Of a stretch of DNA of 64,000 nucleotides, positions 9,880 to 22,799 are shown one piece after another; the stretch's first letter is position 1, and every line of letters starts with the position of its first letter. A program made the position numbers and the translations under genes. The stretch is from Phascolarctos cinereus (taxonomy: Eukaryota; Chordata; Mammalia; Diprotodontia; Phascolarctidae), in NCBI RefSeq assembly GCF_002099425.1, contig NW_018344192.1, positions 3,798,501-3,862,500 on the forward strand, in the 5' to 3' direction. The notes beneath the pieces are model-generated. The model was not told where the DNA came from, searched no databases, and was given only the letters and a program-made list of their open reading frames with translations.

Positions 9880-12800
9880 AGCACTCATTTTAACCAAGAA
9901 GTGAAATGATCCTGTTTCATACGGACCCTCTCTTTCTGTCTGTCTGTCTCTCTCTCCTTGTCTCTCTTATACTTTATTATGAATTTCTTATAAGAGATTA
10001 GTAGTATTTGAGCCCCAAAACCAAGATGAAATCCTGATTATTTTGAACAAGCATCTAATCCTCTGTCCTATTTTTATTTTTTTTATAGCAAGCTAATCAC
10101 TGGTGTTCTCCACTGTCTTCGCTGCATGCAATTAATATATAGATATGACACAAAGAAGTTATAGTTAATGATGGTTTTTATATGAAACAAAATCAGTACA
10201 CAGAAACAAATTAAAGAAATAGTAAAAACAAATCATACAGAAAATATCTACCAGTGACAGGACAAGTTGTCCTTATGCTAATTCCCCAAGAAGCGACCAG
10301 CACTAGCACCATCAATCCCTTCTCCCATGCAACTGTTTCCTCATGAGAGGGGTCTCTGCCTCTCTGCTCAGCCTGCAATGCTTAATCTCTAGTCTTAGAG
10401 ACATTGCAAAAGGCCTGCAGAGATTCTTCCCTCCCTCTTTGCAAATGTCCTTTTTCTACTGTTATCCACTCATCTCTCCTGTTGTCATCACAGCAGGTAC
10501 CCTACCACCACAGCTTAGAGCTTGCTATAGCTTCAATTCCTCCCAGGACCAGAAGTGAATACTCTCTGTCTACAACAATTCCCAAAATTCAAAGTTAAAT
10601 TTTAGAAAATTTTCCCTGCCTGCAGGGAATATCTGAATACCTGATTACAGAGTTCATGAAAAATTAAAAACGAATATTACACAGAGGACATAGAGAGGCA
10701 CCTAGTAAGTATAACAGTCTGCAGTACATAACCAACGAGGAACTCTGAAAAACAGGAGAAAACGTCATCAAGTAAGTATATGATGGAAGGGAAAGTTGGG
10801 CTGGTTATGTGGAGAGGGTAAAGATGACAGGTAACCAGGCAGAGTGCTTCACTGGGTACTCTGGTGATGTCATGAGCCTGTTGAGTGGACCCTCTGTGAC
10901 AAGCCTGTAGGAAAACTTGGCCCAGAGTCTTACAGCATGGGCAAGCTTGGATAGGCTGTGATCTGCTTTGCCAGAAGACACTTTCAAAATCATTTGAGCA
11001 TTTGAGTATGTATGCAAATAGGCAAACCCTGCCTGACGTCATTAACCTGTTTATGAAAATTATTAGATAAAATGCTAGTTGAATAGCAACAATGTTATAA
11101 ATGTATTATAGGCCTCCTAACCACATCAAGGCAAGGTTTCATATCTTCACACTAGGATTTGGTTTTAACCTATTAATAATGTTTGCTCTATTGGGTGAAG
11201 GGGAAGTAATTCTATACATAAACTGAAAGTGGAAAATATTAACACAAAATCATTATAAAATGTAGATTTACTAGAAAACTTGTGTGAATGATTGAGAAAG
11301 AAACATTGGGGTTTCCAGAACATTAGTTCTAGAGTTGCCCTGACTAGGGTTAAGAGGACAGGCCCCAAGACTTGTGATAACTATATTTGCAGCAAGAAAG
11401 TATGAGGTGTCAAATTCAGAGACTGATATCTTGACAGAGGGGCTAAATAAAAAGGAAAGTGAGACAGACTACGCATTTCTCATACATTACTGCCTTTTAC
11501 CAGTGGATGGTAGGAGACAAAAACAAATGAAGGCAGGCTACAAGCCAAGCTCAGGATCTGTACAAGTCAAGTGGGGAGGAAAAGTACTGCTTAAAGTTGA
11601 ACAAATACAGTAATTGCTCCATTGACTATCTTACATTATTATTATGAGAAAAAATAAAACAATAATTGTGAAGGCACTTTGTAAGCTATATTGCAATAAA
11701 ATTGTAAGAGATGATTAAATAATCTACTAAACCCACACCATGAGAGTCTCTCAGCTGGAAATATTACACATTAAAACTGGATGTGATTTGTCCTCCTGAA
11801 ATTCCTGTAGATACAGTAGATGGGTTAAGAAAGGGAAACTGCTTGAGATCATAAAGAAATACAATTACAACACAAATAAGCCTTCAGGCAACTCTACTAG
11901 TGACTACCAGAGAACATGACTAAAAATGTGCATTGCTTCTCTAGCTTTCTTAAATGGAAAGAAAATTGCCACTTGCACTGATAAAAACTAAAATGTGAAT
12001 TTCCATGTAAACTTCAAAGGAAAAGTTAGCTGAAAGAAATAAGAATTGTGACCTCAATCCTGACTAAAATTTGCAATAAGAAACAGTGCCCAAGTCTTTT
12101 AAAATAAGAAAAGGAAGGAATATCCAATTTGAATTAATTCCCCAGTTTCTTAAACCAAATGTATTACCTTTTCCTAATATTGATTTATTAGCTGTACTTC
12201 AACCTGGCTCTGATTAACATGACTTAGTTATCCTGATTGTCTAATGTCATTTCTGCAAGGCATACTATACCTTCTTAACTTTTAAAATTGCTTCAGGAAG
12301 AATAGTCTTCACTTACTACTCATATTAAGAAGAGATGAATTCTAAAAGATTTCCCCAGAAGATGATATCCTTTGCTCCAAACTACAAGCCAGAGAATCTG
12401 ACTGAAAAATATTTTTTGAAGATCAAAAAATAAATATTGAAAGGCCAGTAGGTTGTGACTCACAAACTATAAAGCAAGCCCTACTCATCTACTAGCCTTG
12501 AAAATTATCACTTTAATGACATTTTTTTTTAAAAAAGGCTAACATATTGCTCAGGATAATGTAAAAAGTTACCTAAATTATTTCAACAGTTCTTTTGGGG
12601 GTAAATATTTCTTTTCATAGAATACCTTGTTTCAAAATACTTCATTTTTCAATTATTATATAATTGAAAATTTAAAAGCAATAGATTATCTTTAAAATAT
12701 CAAACACTTAAATTAGCTGACATGAAATAGAAATCCTAAACAATCCAATTTTAAAAAGAAATTGAATTAGAAAGGAACTTCCATGGGGAGAGAAAATTCT
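9880..12800. other. Long stretch without a recognised gene
   Basis: The largest open frame (10677-11042 minus, 121 codons) has no domain, start context or repeat content that I recognise. The interval is AT-rich; 11.6-12.8 kb may hold further unrecognised L1-derived sequence. No RNA gene or splice-bounded exon stands out. Confidence 0.35.
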
Positions 12801-12814
12801 GGTGTAGAAAGATT

Positions 12815-13035
12815 TACAGGATTTATCACTTTTAAAGAATAATTAATACCTCCATACCACAAAATTATTCTTAAAAATGTAGAATGAAAACACTGCACCA
12901 AACCCCTCTAAAAGACCTAATATCTAAAACAGGAAAATATTAAGCAAATAAAAAGTTATAGACAAGTATTACCAATAAATACACATTCAAGTAAAATCCT
13001 AGCAAAAAGATGACAGCAATAAATTATTATAGTTT
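12815..13035 (+). repeat. L1 ORF2 fragment (reverse-transcriptase region)
   Basis: 'taaaatcctagcaaaaagat' followed by 'gacagcaataaatt' matches the L1 reverse-transcriptase block 'KILANRLQQ' at DNA level. It is preceded by 'gacctaatatctaaaacagg' (the 'dpyLIPKPgk'-type block) and 'aagttatagacaagtattac' (the 'NYRPISL' block). The fragment is decayed and truncated. Confidence 0.6.
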
Positions 13036-13039
13036 TGGA

Positions 13040-14210
13040 GTGGGCAGTGAGAGAAGAAATTTGTGATTTCATCAGTATCCCTCAATGAGAAAAAATAGAC
13101 AATTTTTTTTTTTGGAAAAATTAATGACAAGGGGCAGCTGACAGCAATACCACTTGCCATCACCAAGGGGAGGCAAGGAACTTTCCCCTCTACCAATTTC
13201 CTCATTGCCCCATTTCCTAGCTCCCATTAGGCACAGGATGCCTATTGAGAGCTGGATGCTTATCTCCCCCCACACCCACCCTATCCCCAACTCGGCTAGA
13301 GCCATCCCAGCCTCTCTAATCCTTGGACCCACTATCCTCTTTGTCAGGAACTGTCTGGCCTGTCATTGATCTCCAAGGTCTTCAATGCCTTGCCACCTGT
13401 CATATTATTTTCCTTGCTCACAAACTGACTCCTTCAATTAGAATTAGCTCCTTGAGGTTAGTAGCCCTAGTTTATTATACCTATTATATACCTATAAACC
13501 TATAATAAGTATATACATTTCCCTCTAAGTCAACCCTTTAGATTCTAGGTGGACTTTTTGTGATCACTCAAGGAAAGATGCTTTAACCTATAATGGGAAC
13601 ACATTGTCACCTTAGCCCTCCTTATCTTCTGCACATCTGGCTAGCCTCCTGGCAAATTCAGAACTGATTTCTGATCCTCTCTTAACTCTTTGGACAGCTC
13701 CCTGTCCTCCAATTCTGTCCAATATTTGGACATATCATTGGCTTTTTCTTCATTTTGGTGACTGATCCTTAGCCTCTTCTCCACTTTCTAAACATGCCCT
13801 TTGCTTTCTTCCAGACATTGTCTAAATTGGGGCTGCACATTGCAGCAATTAGAATGAAGGCTCCCTGTGAATTTAAAAATGAGGAGGAGATGTGATCAGA
13901 TTTTTGTATTCATTTCATTTCGTTCATTTGTCAGCAAATGTCTCTCCAAATAAATGACTGTGGTAATGTAAGTATCTCTAGAGTAGGGAAAAGGAAACTC
14001 ACAAGACTTATGCTTCCAAAGGAGATTTATTAAAGGATTTTCAAAATAGGCGGCTGGAGGTGGGAGTGGGATATTTCCAATTTGGACCTTTAAATATGTT
14101 TTCCAGATTGAGGCAATGTAATGGCAGTTCCTCTGATTGTGGTGTTGTGCTAGTTCCAAAACTGGCTTCCCTGCCTTCCCTTTTTCTATAGAAAAAGTTC
14201 CATCTCAGAC
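13040..14210. other. No gene recognised
   Basis: Pyrimidine-rich sequence at 13.2-13.9 kb looks vaguely like old LINE sequence but I cannot assign it. There are no convincing exons. Confidence 0.35.
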
Positions 14211-14223
14211 ATGTATTAGAGAT

Positions 14224-14468
14224 TTTGTTGTTGCTCAGTCGTGCCTGACTCTTCATGACCCTATTTTGGGGTTTTCTTGGCAGATACTAGAGTGATTTGT
14301 CATTTCCTTCTCCAGCTCCTTTTATAGATGAGAAAACTGAGGCCCTAAGGGTTAAGACTTGCCCAGGGTCACATAGCTAGTGAGTGTCTGAGGCTAGATA
14401 CGAAATCATGAAGATGAATCTTCCTGATCCCAAGCTCAGTGCTCTGTCCACTGTACCACCTAGCTGCC
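14224..14468 (-). repeat. MAR1-like SINE, full length, with target duplication
   Basis: Reverse complement of the long SINE. It starts at its 3' module ('gttgttgctcagtcgtgcct', 'gactcttcatgaccctattt') and ends at its head ('tgtaccacctagctgcc'). The 12-bp duplication tgtattagagat flanks it exactly at 14212-14223 and 14469-14480. Confidence 0.9.
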
Positions 14469-14964
14469 TGTATTAGAGATATTTCTTCCTTTTCAAGTGT
14501 TCCAAATGGTGATTGTTGGGCAGCAAAATGTATTTTGATAACATTCTAGATCTAAGGGGTCTTTATATGAAGTAACTAGTGGAAGGGGATAAGAGAATGG
14601 GAGTAAGATACTCCCTGATTTACTCAAGGTTAGCTAAGCAGGAGGACTTGGAGGATCTTTCCTATGATGCCAACTAACTGCTACCCACCGGGGAAGCAAG
14701 CCAGCTTAGCTGAGGTAGCAAAGCAACCTGGGGAGAGACAGAAGACAAAACATGCCAGACAAGTCAAACCACCACAAAGACCCAGAAAAAAATGTTTTTG
14801 CCACCAAAGACCTTGGCAGAAACATATGGTTCAACATAAGAAACTGATATAATTTTATCAGTGAAAATGACATTAAAGAAGAGACTTTACCATCTGCTTT
14901 GCTACTATACCCTGTGGACCATGGTACCTTTCCATTTGACTTGCAGCTGAAACCCATTGTTTTC

Positions 14965-15092
14965 TCCCATTAGAATGTGAGCTCCTTAAGGACAGAGACT
15001 TTTTCATTTTATGCTTGGCACTTAGTATAGTGCTTTGCACAAAATGAGCACTTAATAAATACTTCATTCATTCATTCATTCACTCACTCAAG
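14965..15092 (+). repeat. L2-type 3' end with (ATTC)n tail
   Basis: 'cccattagaatgtgagctcc', 'ttaaggacagagact', 'cttggcacttagtatagtgc' and 'gagcacttaataaatacttc' lead into a cattcattcattc tract. This is the classic 3' end of L2-type LINEs with their short tandem terminal repeats. Confidence 0.8.
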
Positions 15093-15094
15093 AG

Positions 15095-16015
15095 GCAGGA
15101 GAGGTATAACCTCCTCTTTCTGACTATCTTCCTATTTCAGGGCTAGGTTCCCTGGAAAAGAACTTGTATTTTCCACTCTGCTATAGAACTGTTCAAAAAC
15201 TGTCTATTCCCTGGGGGCAAGTGCATTGTCTCCACTGCTGACCTTTTCAAATGGCATTGAACTTCTCAGATCTTCTAAGGGTAAAATACTTCAATTAAGC
15301 CTAAAAAAGCCTCCTGCTCACCTCATTTTCATTGTTTTGTCATTTATAACTCATTTTTCCTGCCTAAAAGGGACACATCCTTACTCGTCTAAACTCAGAG
15401 CTATGTACTAGGCTATGGGTTACATATAATAACCTTATAAGAGGAAAGATATTGCACAGAGAGGAATAGCATATATTGAACCACAAGACTCCACTATCAT
15501 ATATTTTACATAGAATAAAAATAACCCCACAAATATGAACTTCTAAAACTTGTTTGGTTTGGTTTCAGGATTTCCCTTTTTTGAGTATAGTAATCACATA
15601 TGGCCTCTTCTGAAATGAAATTGATAAGTCACTTAAAGTTTGAATGTGCTCACCAGTTAACATATTTTGAAGGTGAGAAAAGCTGGATTAATTTCATCAG
15701 TCAAAACAAAATTCAAGAAAATGACATAAATGTTAGTGTGAAAATACTTAAGACAAGGATGACAGGCTCTTGGCCAGAAATGAAGTGCATGCCATGTGGG
15801 CTGAGGCTTGAGAATCTGATTGAGTGGGCTTTAAACTGAAAATGGAGACAAGGGAAACAAACTAATCACATACATCCACAAACCAGGAAACTCAGAGAGA
15901 AGGAAGTATAACTGGAAGAAAAGAAGCACTGGGGGGGAGGGAAGAGGGAGAGAGAGGATTACATAGGCAAGATGGATGGAGCATAATGTACTGACCTTAG
16001 GTTCTCCTGCTACCC
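15095..16015. other. No gene recognised
   Basis: The 79-codon frame at 15600-15839 begins with ATG but has no recognised similarity or splice context. A G-rich purine tract lies near 15930-15960. Confidence 0.35.
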
Positions 16016-16019
16016 ATAT

Positions 16020-17513
16020 CTAGGTTACTTCAAGGATCCTGAAATCTGAAATCTCCCTTTCTCATAACAATCTCCTGTCCTTCTATCTTTCCCTCTGCCT
16101 CACTCCTCCAAAACCTACTCTTCATTTTCATCATGATCTGTCCTTCTACCCTTTCGTGTTATTCCAATTTACCATCCCTAAAGGCTCTTTATCTTCCTTT
16201 CACAGTCTTGACCTTATATTTGACCAACTGAAATATAGATCTTCTAGTTTCGAATACCTTATCCCTTGTTCTAATATCAGTTACATCCTGCCAGTCTTCA
16301 CTCTGGGTAACCTTGTTGCATGACAATACTCATATTTTCTTGGAATTTTCTTCTTTTCTTGGAGCAAAGTGGAGAGGAAATGCCTCCATTTTTCCTGTCT
16401 AGTCTCCAATCTCCCTTGAAAAAGAAATCATTTCAGTCTCCTGCTGTGGTGATGAGAGGGTGCCAGTCCAGCTCTTCTATCTCAGCTACTTTTGTCTCCT
16501 TCCTGATCTCCAGACTTTTGTGGGAAAAGGAAAAACTCTATTCCATCTTACCAGTCTCCAGCCACTGAGGTGAGGGAAAAGTACACTATTCCATCAAGTT
16601 TCTAGCCTGGTCTCCTGCTTTGGGGAAAGAGAGTATCACCACTTTTTTGGCTTCAAGTTCTTGTTCCATCACCTGAACTACCCAAGGCTCTGAAAGGTTG
16701 CCACCCTGAAGTCATAACATTGGCATTAAATATGTTCCTAAAATTTCCCTCAATGATTAACAAATCCCCCCCCCATCCTGGTGATTCTGCACCCCATAAG
16801 TCATCATTTAAACCTCATTTTTTCATCTCCCCACTGCTTGATCCATAGGCAACAAATTTAATTTTACCTTAAATCTTTTCCTTTCCTATTCCTTCCATCT
16901 TCTGACTCTCACTGAGACCTGGTTCCCTCCTGATGACACAGCTTCCCTGGTCATCCTTTCTAGTACTAGCTGCACTTTCACTAATCCCCTCTAAGTCACT
17001 GGTCAAAGTTAGGGAGTTGGGATACCCTTTGCTCCCCATTGCCATTTCCAGGTTCTCTAACTACCACCATCAATCAGTAACTTCTCCTTTGAAGTTCATG
17101 AAATCCAGATCTACCACCCAATCAAAATCCTGGTAGCTGTCGTCACCAGCCTTCCAGGACATTCCCCTTCCTTCTTCATTGAATTCAGTACCTGGCTCAC
17201 AATCTTTCTCTCCTCCCCATTTGCCCTTATAATAGGGTACCTCAATATATACATTGATACTCTCTCAAAAACCCTAATGTCCCAGTTCCTCAACTGCCTC
17301 CTTGCTGTTTCCTGCAGAAGACACTTCATCTCTCAATGACATGTATTTTAATTAGTTGTCCCCCATGCCTGGAATTCTCTCCCTCCTCACCTCTACCTCC
17401 TGTCTTTCCTGTTCTTCAAGTCTCTGCTAAATTCCTGCCTACTTAAAGATGCCTTTCTTAGTTCCACTTAATGGAAGTGTTTTCCCTCTGAAATTAGTTC
17501 CAATTTAGCAAAT

Positions 17514-17562
<49 letters not shown>

Positions 17563-17740
17563 TATATGCATATATGTATATAATGTGTATGTATATGCAT
17601 TGTTTGCACATAGTTGTTTGCATGGTGTCTCCTCATCAGATTGTGAGCTCCTTGAGAGTGAGGACTGTTTTTTTGCCTTTCTTTGAAATACCAGAGCTTA
17701 ACACAAGTGAATGGCATATAGTAGGCTCTTAAAATAATGT
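16020..17740 (+). repeat. L2 LINE with endonuclease region and 3' end, internally deleted
   Basis: Two parts of one L2-type element are visible in the same orientation. At about 16900-17340 decayed endonuclease-like coding can be read: 'tctcactgagacctggttcc' (LxETW block), 'cctccaggac'-like text near 17150 and 'tacctcaatatatacattga' (GDFNIHID block). From about 17345 the element jumps to the C-terminal coding ('cctggaattctctccctcct') and the 3' end ('gattgtgagctccttgagag', 'catatagtaggctcttaaaa'). The whole reverse-transcriptase middle is missing. A TA-rich microsatellite (17513-17600) sits in the 3' part. Confidence 0.7.
17513..17600. repeat. (TA)n-rich microsatellite
   Basis: About 20 TA units, then degenerate 'tatatgcatatatgcatata' sequence. 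It lies within the L2 3' part. Confidence 0.95.
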
Positions 17741-18149
17741 TGTTTTTTTTTTTTACTCGAGGGACTCACTTAGCTCATGAACTCAAACCCCTTATGGCTA
17801 AATGCTTCCTAGATATCTTCACTGGATGTCTCATGGCATTCTCAACAAAATCCATCCTATTTTCCCTAAAACCTAAAGCCTCATCCAACCTTCCTTATTT
17901 CTGTAGAAGGTACCACCATCCTTTGAATTATGCAAGTTCTTACTTTCAAATTGAGTACTCAAAAGATATTCATCTATATTGACTCTTAAGCCTTGGCCAA
18001 TGACCTAGTCACTTCAGTCAAGTCAATGGCAGCACACTAATTGGTAAATCAGTCCAACCCAATATTAGGGAAAGGATCCTTATGGCCTGAATAGCAACTG
18101 AACTGAAAAACAAACAAACAAACCAACAATGGCTTAGATCATTCATGTA

Positions 18150-21050
18150 CCTGTCCTTCAAAGGGGACCTTTTCCCAAAGTATCATATATAATGAGATGG
18201 TTAATCAAGCTTATACCCTATAGATCCTCTCAGTAGCACAACAGATCCACTCCCAAATTAGCCATGTAGATGGACACACCACGTGGGACTGGACCCACCA
18301 GATAGGCCTCTACTTCACTCAAGAAACCAAGGAAAGAAAGACTAGCTGCACTTGTTGCCAACTCCCTGGGGAAGATCTTTCAGGGGATATGTCTAGCCAG
18401 ATCTTGGCAAGTACACTTTTTATGCCTTCTCCCACAACACCAATGGCCTATACTATATCTTAACAGCAATAGATAGCTAGCTATACAGGGTATAGGATGG
18501 TCATAGCTATTCCCCACTCTGATGCAAAGGCTACTGTGACAGACATTAAAAAGGATACATCTTCATTTTGACTATTCTGATTATATTTCTAGTGATAATA
18601 GAGCTCTATTTTCAACAATGGGTCTCAAATTAGGGCACTAGATGGGTCTTCTATGCCCCATAGTATATTCAACTAACAGGTATTGTAAAATGATAAAACA
18701 TACTTGAAATAAGCCCTGTGCTCCAACTACAATAGATAATCAATTTCTGGCTAGCTGGACCACCTGGCTTGGGCAGTCAATTCTTTAAATACTTCTATCC
18801 CTCACAAGAGTGAGTCTCCACCATCTCAGATGTTAGCTGACCCATTATTAGAGGAGGGAAGGATGCCACTAGGTTATAACAGTGTTGAGTAAATCAGTGA
18901 CTACACAACCAGGCTCACCCTACTTTTTCCCACCCAAGACACATACAACAGAATAGATGATCTACTCTGTAGGTCTCATCAACCATGGTATAGAGAAAAC
19001 CAACCTGGATGCATTGATCTCTGCTGGCCATGTCCTGATAGTCTGGTTAGTGGACCAATTAATCATCTTTTACATTTACCCTGCCTAAGGCCCCACTTAG
19101 CTTTCCTAGGATAGCCAATTTACAGCCCAGGTAACCAACCTACTGGGATCATCAAACTAGCCTAAACAGGAGGATGGGTGAGTCATAGAAGTAGTGGGCC
19201 AGATGAAATAGTGGGCCAGGGAACATTATGGATCCTGCCTACCAGACAGTTATACAGGCTAATGATTAGACCCAAAAGGGTGGATGTGGGCTGGTGGGGA
19301 GGACTATCCTAGACTCTGGTGTTTACACTTCCTTGCTTTTATTTCCACAGGTATGTAACACCACGCACTGGATGAGAATAGATTTAGACACTCAGCCTCT
19401 ATTTGAACTGGTCCTATTGACCTGTTTGATTTTTTTTTTATTTGACCCTTAAAAGATGGAGAAAAGCAAACTCAGGCAGCACCATGAAGGTGCTCCCATT
19501 TTTTTGCAGTGGATTCTCTTATTTCTCTGCTTTTTCTTCAGGTACTTGACCACTGGGCCAACAACACTGCATATCTTGGGCATGGCTCAAGCAAATGCAG
19601 CTGCCTCTAACATCTGTCTTTGCTGCTAAAGATGGCTCTGTCACCTGGTCCAAGGAACACACGAGGGGCAAATCTGTAGTTTCTCTTTTAATGTAACCCC
19701 AACCATGCCCTTCCTGGAGATATAGTATAGATTAGAGGTTTCAAGTTGGGGTTTCAGGGAAGGGAAGAAATGGGATACTGACAACGTAATATCAAAGTCT
19801 GCAAGCAAATTACCTTCTTTAAGGGTGGAGAGTAGAGTTTTGAATATTACTGGTAGGTACTTTCAACAACAACAAAAGCACCTTTTGCAAATTCTGCTAC
19901 ATAAACAGTGTATCTGAAATATCAGACAATGCCATAGGCAAATGTGGATCTTTCCTTCCTGTCATGCTTCATCCTCTGATATGGGGAAATATAAGATCAG
20001 TATTTAAACTCCGTCTTTGTAGCTATGACAGCAAGTATTTTCCACTCTGCAAATGTACTAATGAGTCCAGGCTCTATGAACCAGAAGAGTCCTTGACATC
20101 ATCAGTATGTCCCTCTCTGATACTATTTTACATGTAACCTCTCTAACTTGGAAAGCATCCAATAGAACCCTTTATCTCCTTGATGGCATTATGTTCCTCA
20201 CCCTAATCCCCGGCAAAAAAAAAAAATATGTTGGGGGAGGTGGTGGCCAGACCCTTCACTATTGATCAAGATTCCTCCTATTTTCTTCCTCTCTGCCTTC
20301 ATGGTACTATAATTTCCTGGGGGTTGGGGTGGGGTCAGAGATGAGAGGTTTCATCAGTTTGAAACAATCTTTCTTCCAGAGGTGGCTGCAATTGAAAAAA
20401 AAATTATTAAGAACATTTCCTCAACCCCAGCCTAGGTAGCTAACAAAACTGGAAAGATTGGAAAGACAGGACTGAAGTCTGAGTTCTCTATTATACATGA
20501 TGATAGATAACTGTATTGTCTAGATTATCTACTATCCAGTGAAGAAGGGGTCTGAGCTCTAGGTAAAGCTGCCTTTTGTTTTTAGATAAATACCAGTGGG
20601 TAAGTTGAATAAGCATTAGGACAATAAAGCAGTAGACCACCTAATTTTCTGGGATTCACTTCTTCCCTCCTCTCCATGTGGGATTTATTCTCATGGCTAG
20701 GATACAGCTCCTGGGGAGTCTGTATCCAATTTGTCTTCCTCATTCTGGCCCTCTGCAGGATACATGATAAAGTGCTGTGTATTGAAATGCATCTGATATC
20801 AACTCACTAATTCCTTCACCACCTGGCTTATATGTACCCCAGACGGGAGAGTTATTGATTGAAATGATGGGATTCTGGGTCTAGGGGATGAATTGTGAGC
20901 CAGTGAAAATGTCTCTGGCTGGTATGGCCCCAGCAACACCCACCCCCAAGATGCATGTATGACCCAGACAACAAGCATTACCACCACCCCCTCACCTCCT
21001 AGCTTCTTCGTGGATGGCATCATTAGAGTTGTTTCCTATTTCCTAGCCCT
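18150..21050 (+). mobile_element. Fossil endogenous retrovirus: pol integrase and env remains
   Basis: This is a broken retroviral remnant in plus orientation. An integrase-core-like stretch lies at about 18430-18620, where 'TAID' and 'SDN'-type core motifs can be read. Sequence after about 19450 looks like an envelope gene. Near 20660-20800 there is a transmembrane-subunit-like tail: an aromatic-rich 'LFSWL' type motif, then a hydrophobic span. Gag, protease and most of the reverse transcriptase are not recognised. I could not delimit LTRs at either end. A gamma-like (class I) origin is the best guess and is tentative. The element is heavily decayed with many disruptions and is certainly old; no functional product is expected. 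A WSINE1-like SINE lies just past its 3' side. It may instead be another LTR-element class. Confidence 0.55.
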
Positions 21051-21089
21051 CATCCCTCACTCCTTATTAAGCAATTTAGAAAATACCCT

Positions 21090-21240
21090 TGGGGCAGCTA
21101 GGTGACCCAGTAGATAGAGCTCTGGCCCTGAAGTCAGGAGGACCTGAGTTCAAATACAGCCTCAGACCAAACACTTGACACCTACTAGTTGTGTGACCCT
21201 GGGCAAGTCACTTAACCCCAATTGTCTAAAAAGAAAAAAA
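21090..21240 (+). repeat. WSINE1-like SINE, full length, with target duplication
   Basis: A complete head ('ggggcagctaggtgacccag'), CORE ('gtgtgaccctgggcaagtca') and A-rich tail. The 11-bp duplication gaaaataccct is exact at 21079-21089 and 21241-21251. Confidence 0.92.
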
Positions 21241-21254
21241 GAAAATACCCTCAC

Positions 21255-21535
21255 TTCACTAGTCTCAAGCAAAAGGCAGCTTTACCTAGAGCTCACAGTC
21301 TAATTGGAGAGACAATATGGAAACTATGTGCAAACAAAATATATATAGGATAAACTGGAAATAATTTGTAGAAGGAAGATTAAAAAGGACTAGGAAAGGC
21401 CTCATACAGAATGTGGGAATATGTTGGAACTTGAAGAAATTAAGGGAAATCAAGAGGCAGAGATGAGGAGGAGGAGAATTCTAGGCATGGAGGATAGCTG
21501 TGAAAAGGGATAGTCACAAATAAAAATGGCTAACA
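21255..21535 (-). repeat. L2-related fragment, minus orientation
   Basis: 'agagctcacagtctaattgg', 'gcaaacaaaatatatatagg', 'aggaaaggcctcatacagaa' and 'tctaggcatggaggatagct' are in the usual reverse order of this L2-type family. Confidence 0.6.
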
Positions 21536-21904
21536 GGTAGTTGAGAGCCAAGATAGGGGCAATGATAATCCCTATTCACAGAGAAGACAAAGAAAAGGCA
21601 TGAAAAATTCTGCCTTTTCTCCTGTTGTCTCTTCTTATGCCACTGACCTCAGCACTGGTACTAGCTGTTATGTGATCCTTCCTTTATCCCAAATGTTTTC
21701 ACATTTCCTCACCAGTTCAGTAAAAAACAATTAAGCAAAACAAACTTAGCCAGCAACATTGATAGCTAACTCAATATTTTACCCTTGTAATGAACTTAGA
21801 TTTTAAAAAGACGTGATAAGAAGATGGAAGTTAATGGAGAATGAGTATAAAAGTGTGGTATGGACCTGTACGAATAATATTGGGGATGTTACATTTTAGA
21901 ATAA

Positions 21905-22155
21905 GTTGGAGCACGTAGGTGGTGCAGTGAATAGGGCACTGGGCCTGGAGTCTGGAAGATCTGAACTCAAATTGGGCCTCAGACACTTACTAACTACGAG
22001 ACTCGGGGCAAGCTACTTAACTCTGTAGGCCTCAGTTTTCTCATCCGTATGAGCTGTAGAAGAAATGGCTAACCACTCTAGTATCTTTGCCAAGAAAACC
22101 CCAAATGGAGTTACAAAGAATCGGACATGACTGAAAGGACTGAATAACAACAAAG
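21905..22155 (+). repeat. MAR1-like SINE (long form)
   Basis: Head 'cacgtaggtggtgcagtgaa' and CORE-like 'gagactcggggcaagctact', then the 3' module 'ccccaaatggagttacaaag' and 'aatcggacatgactgaaagg'. It is more diverged than the WSINE1-like copies and no duplication is clear. Confidence 0.85.
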
Positions 22156-22790
22156 CTGCTCTTGAGGAATTAAAGTCAGTAAGCCCTGATGAATTACAGT
22201 CAAGGGTACTGAAAGGATTGGCAGACGTAATTTCTGAGTGATTGTCCGTTATCTTTGAAAGATCATAAAAAGTGGTAGAAGTGTCACAGGGTTAGAGAAA
22301 GGCAAAAGTTCTGATTTACAGAGAGAAAAAAGTAGGATCTGTCAAATATAGTCAAAGAAGATTGTCTTTGATTCTTGGAAAAATTCTAGACCTTCTTATT
22401 AAAGGGTTCAAAGAATGTCTTCAAAAACAAGCCATGGTAGAGCTTTACAGGCATGACAGTTTCCTTTCTTGACAGGATTACTTAACTGGTAGAACAAGAG
22501 ATAGCTGTAGATATAGGTTATCAAACTAGCTTCTTAGCAAAGCATTTGACAAAGTCTATGCTATTTTTGTGGAAAAGAGAGAGATATAGGCTAGATAGTG
22601 GTACAATTAAGCAAGCAGTTTCATAAGTGATCCAAAGGCCAGACTCAAAGAGAAGTCATGGATAGTTCAAAGAAGGAGGTGCCCCAGGTTAGCTCTATAG
22701 TGTTAAACATTTTTATCAATGACTTCTTTCCAAATATCATTCTCCATCTTTCACATCTGGTGAGTTCCATTTATGATGAAGATTTTTTTT
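22156..22790 (+). repeat. L3/CR1 LINE, reverse-transcriptase region
   Basis: Decayed CR1/L3 coding sequence in plus orientation. 'agcaaagcatttgacaaagt' is the 'KAFDKV' palm block, followed by 'aagaaggaggtgccccaggt' ('qGvPQGs' block) and 'ttaaacatttttatcaatga' ('LFNIFINDL' block). The frame is broken by many substitutions. A MAR1-like SINE abuts its 5' side. Confidence 0.7.
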
Positions 22791-22799
22791 TAAAGAAGA

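Noticed and set aside
10677-11042. 121-codon minus-strand open frame
   Set aside because: No recognisable family, low-information composition, and it overlaps another open frame on the same strand (10805-11017). Expected by chance in 64 kb.
17505-17717. 70-codon Tyr/Ile/His-rich frame
   Set aside because: It is the translation of the TA-rich microsatellite and L2 3' end.
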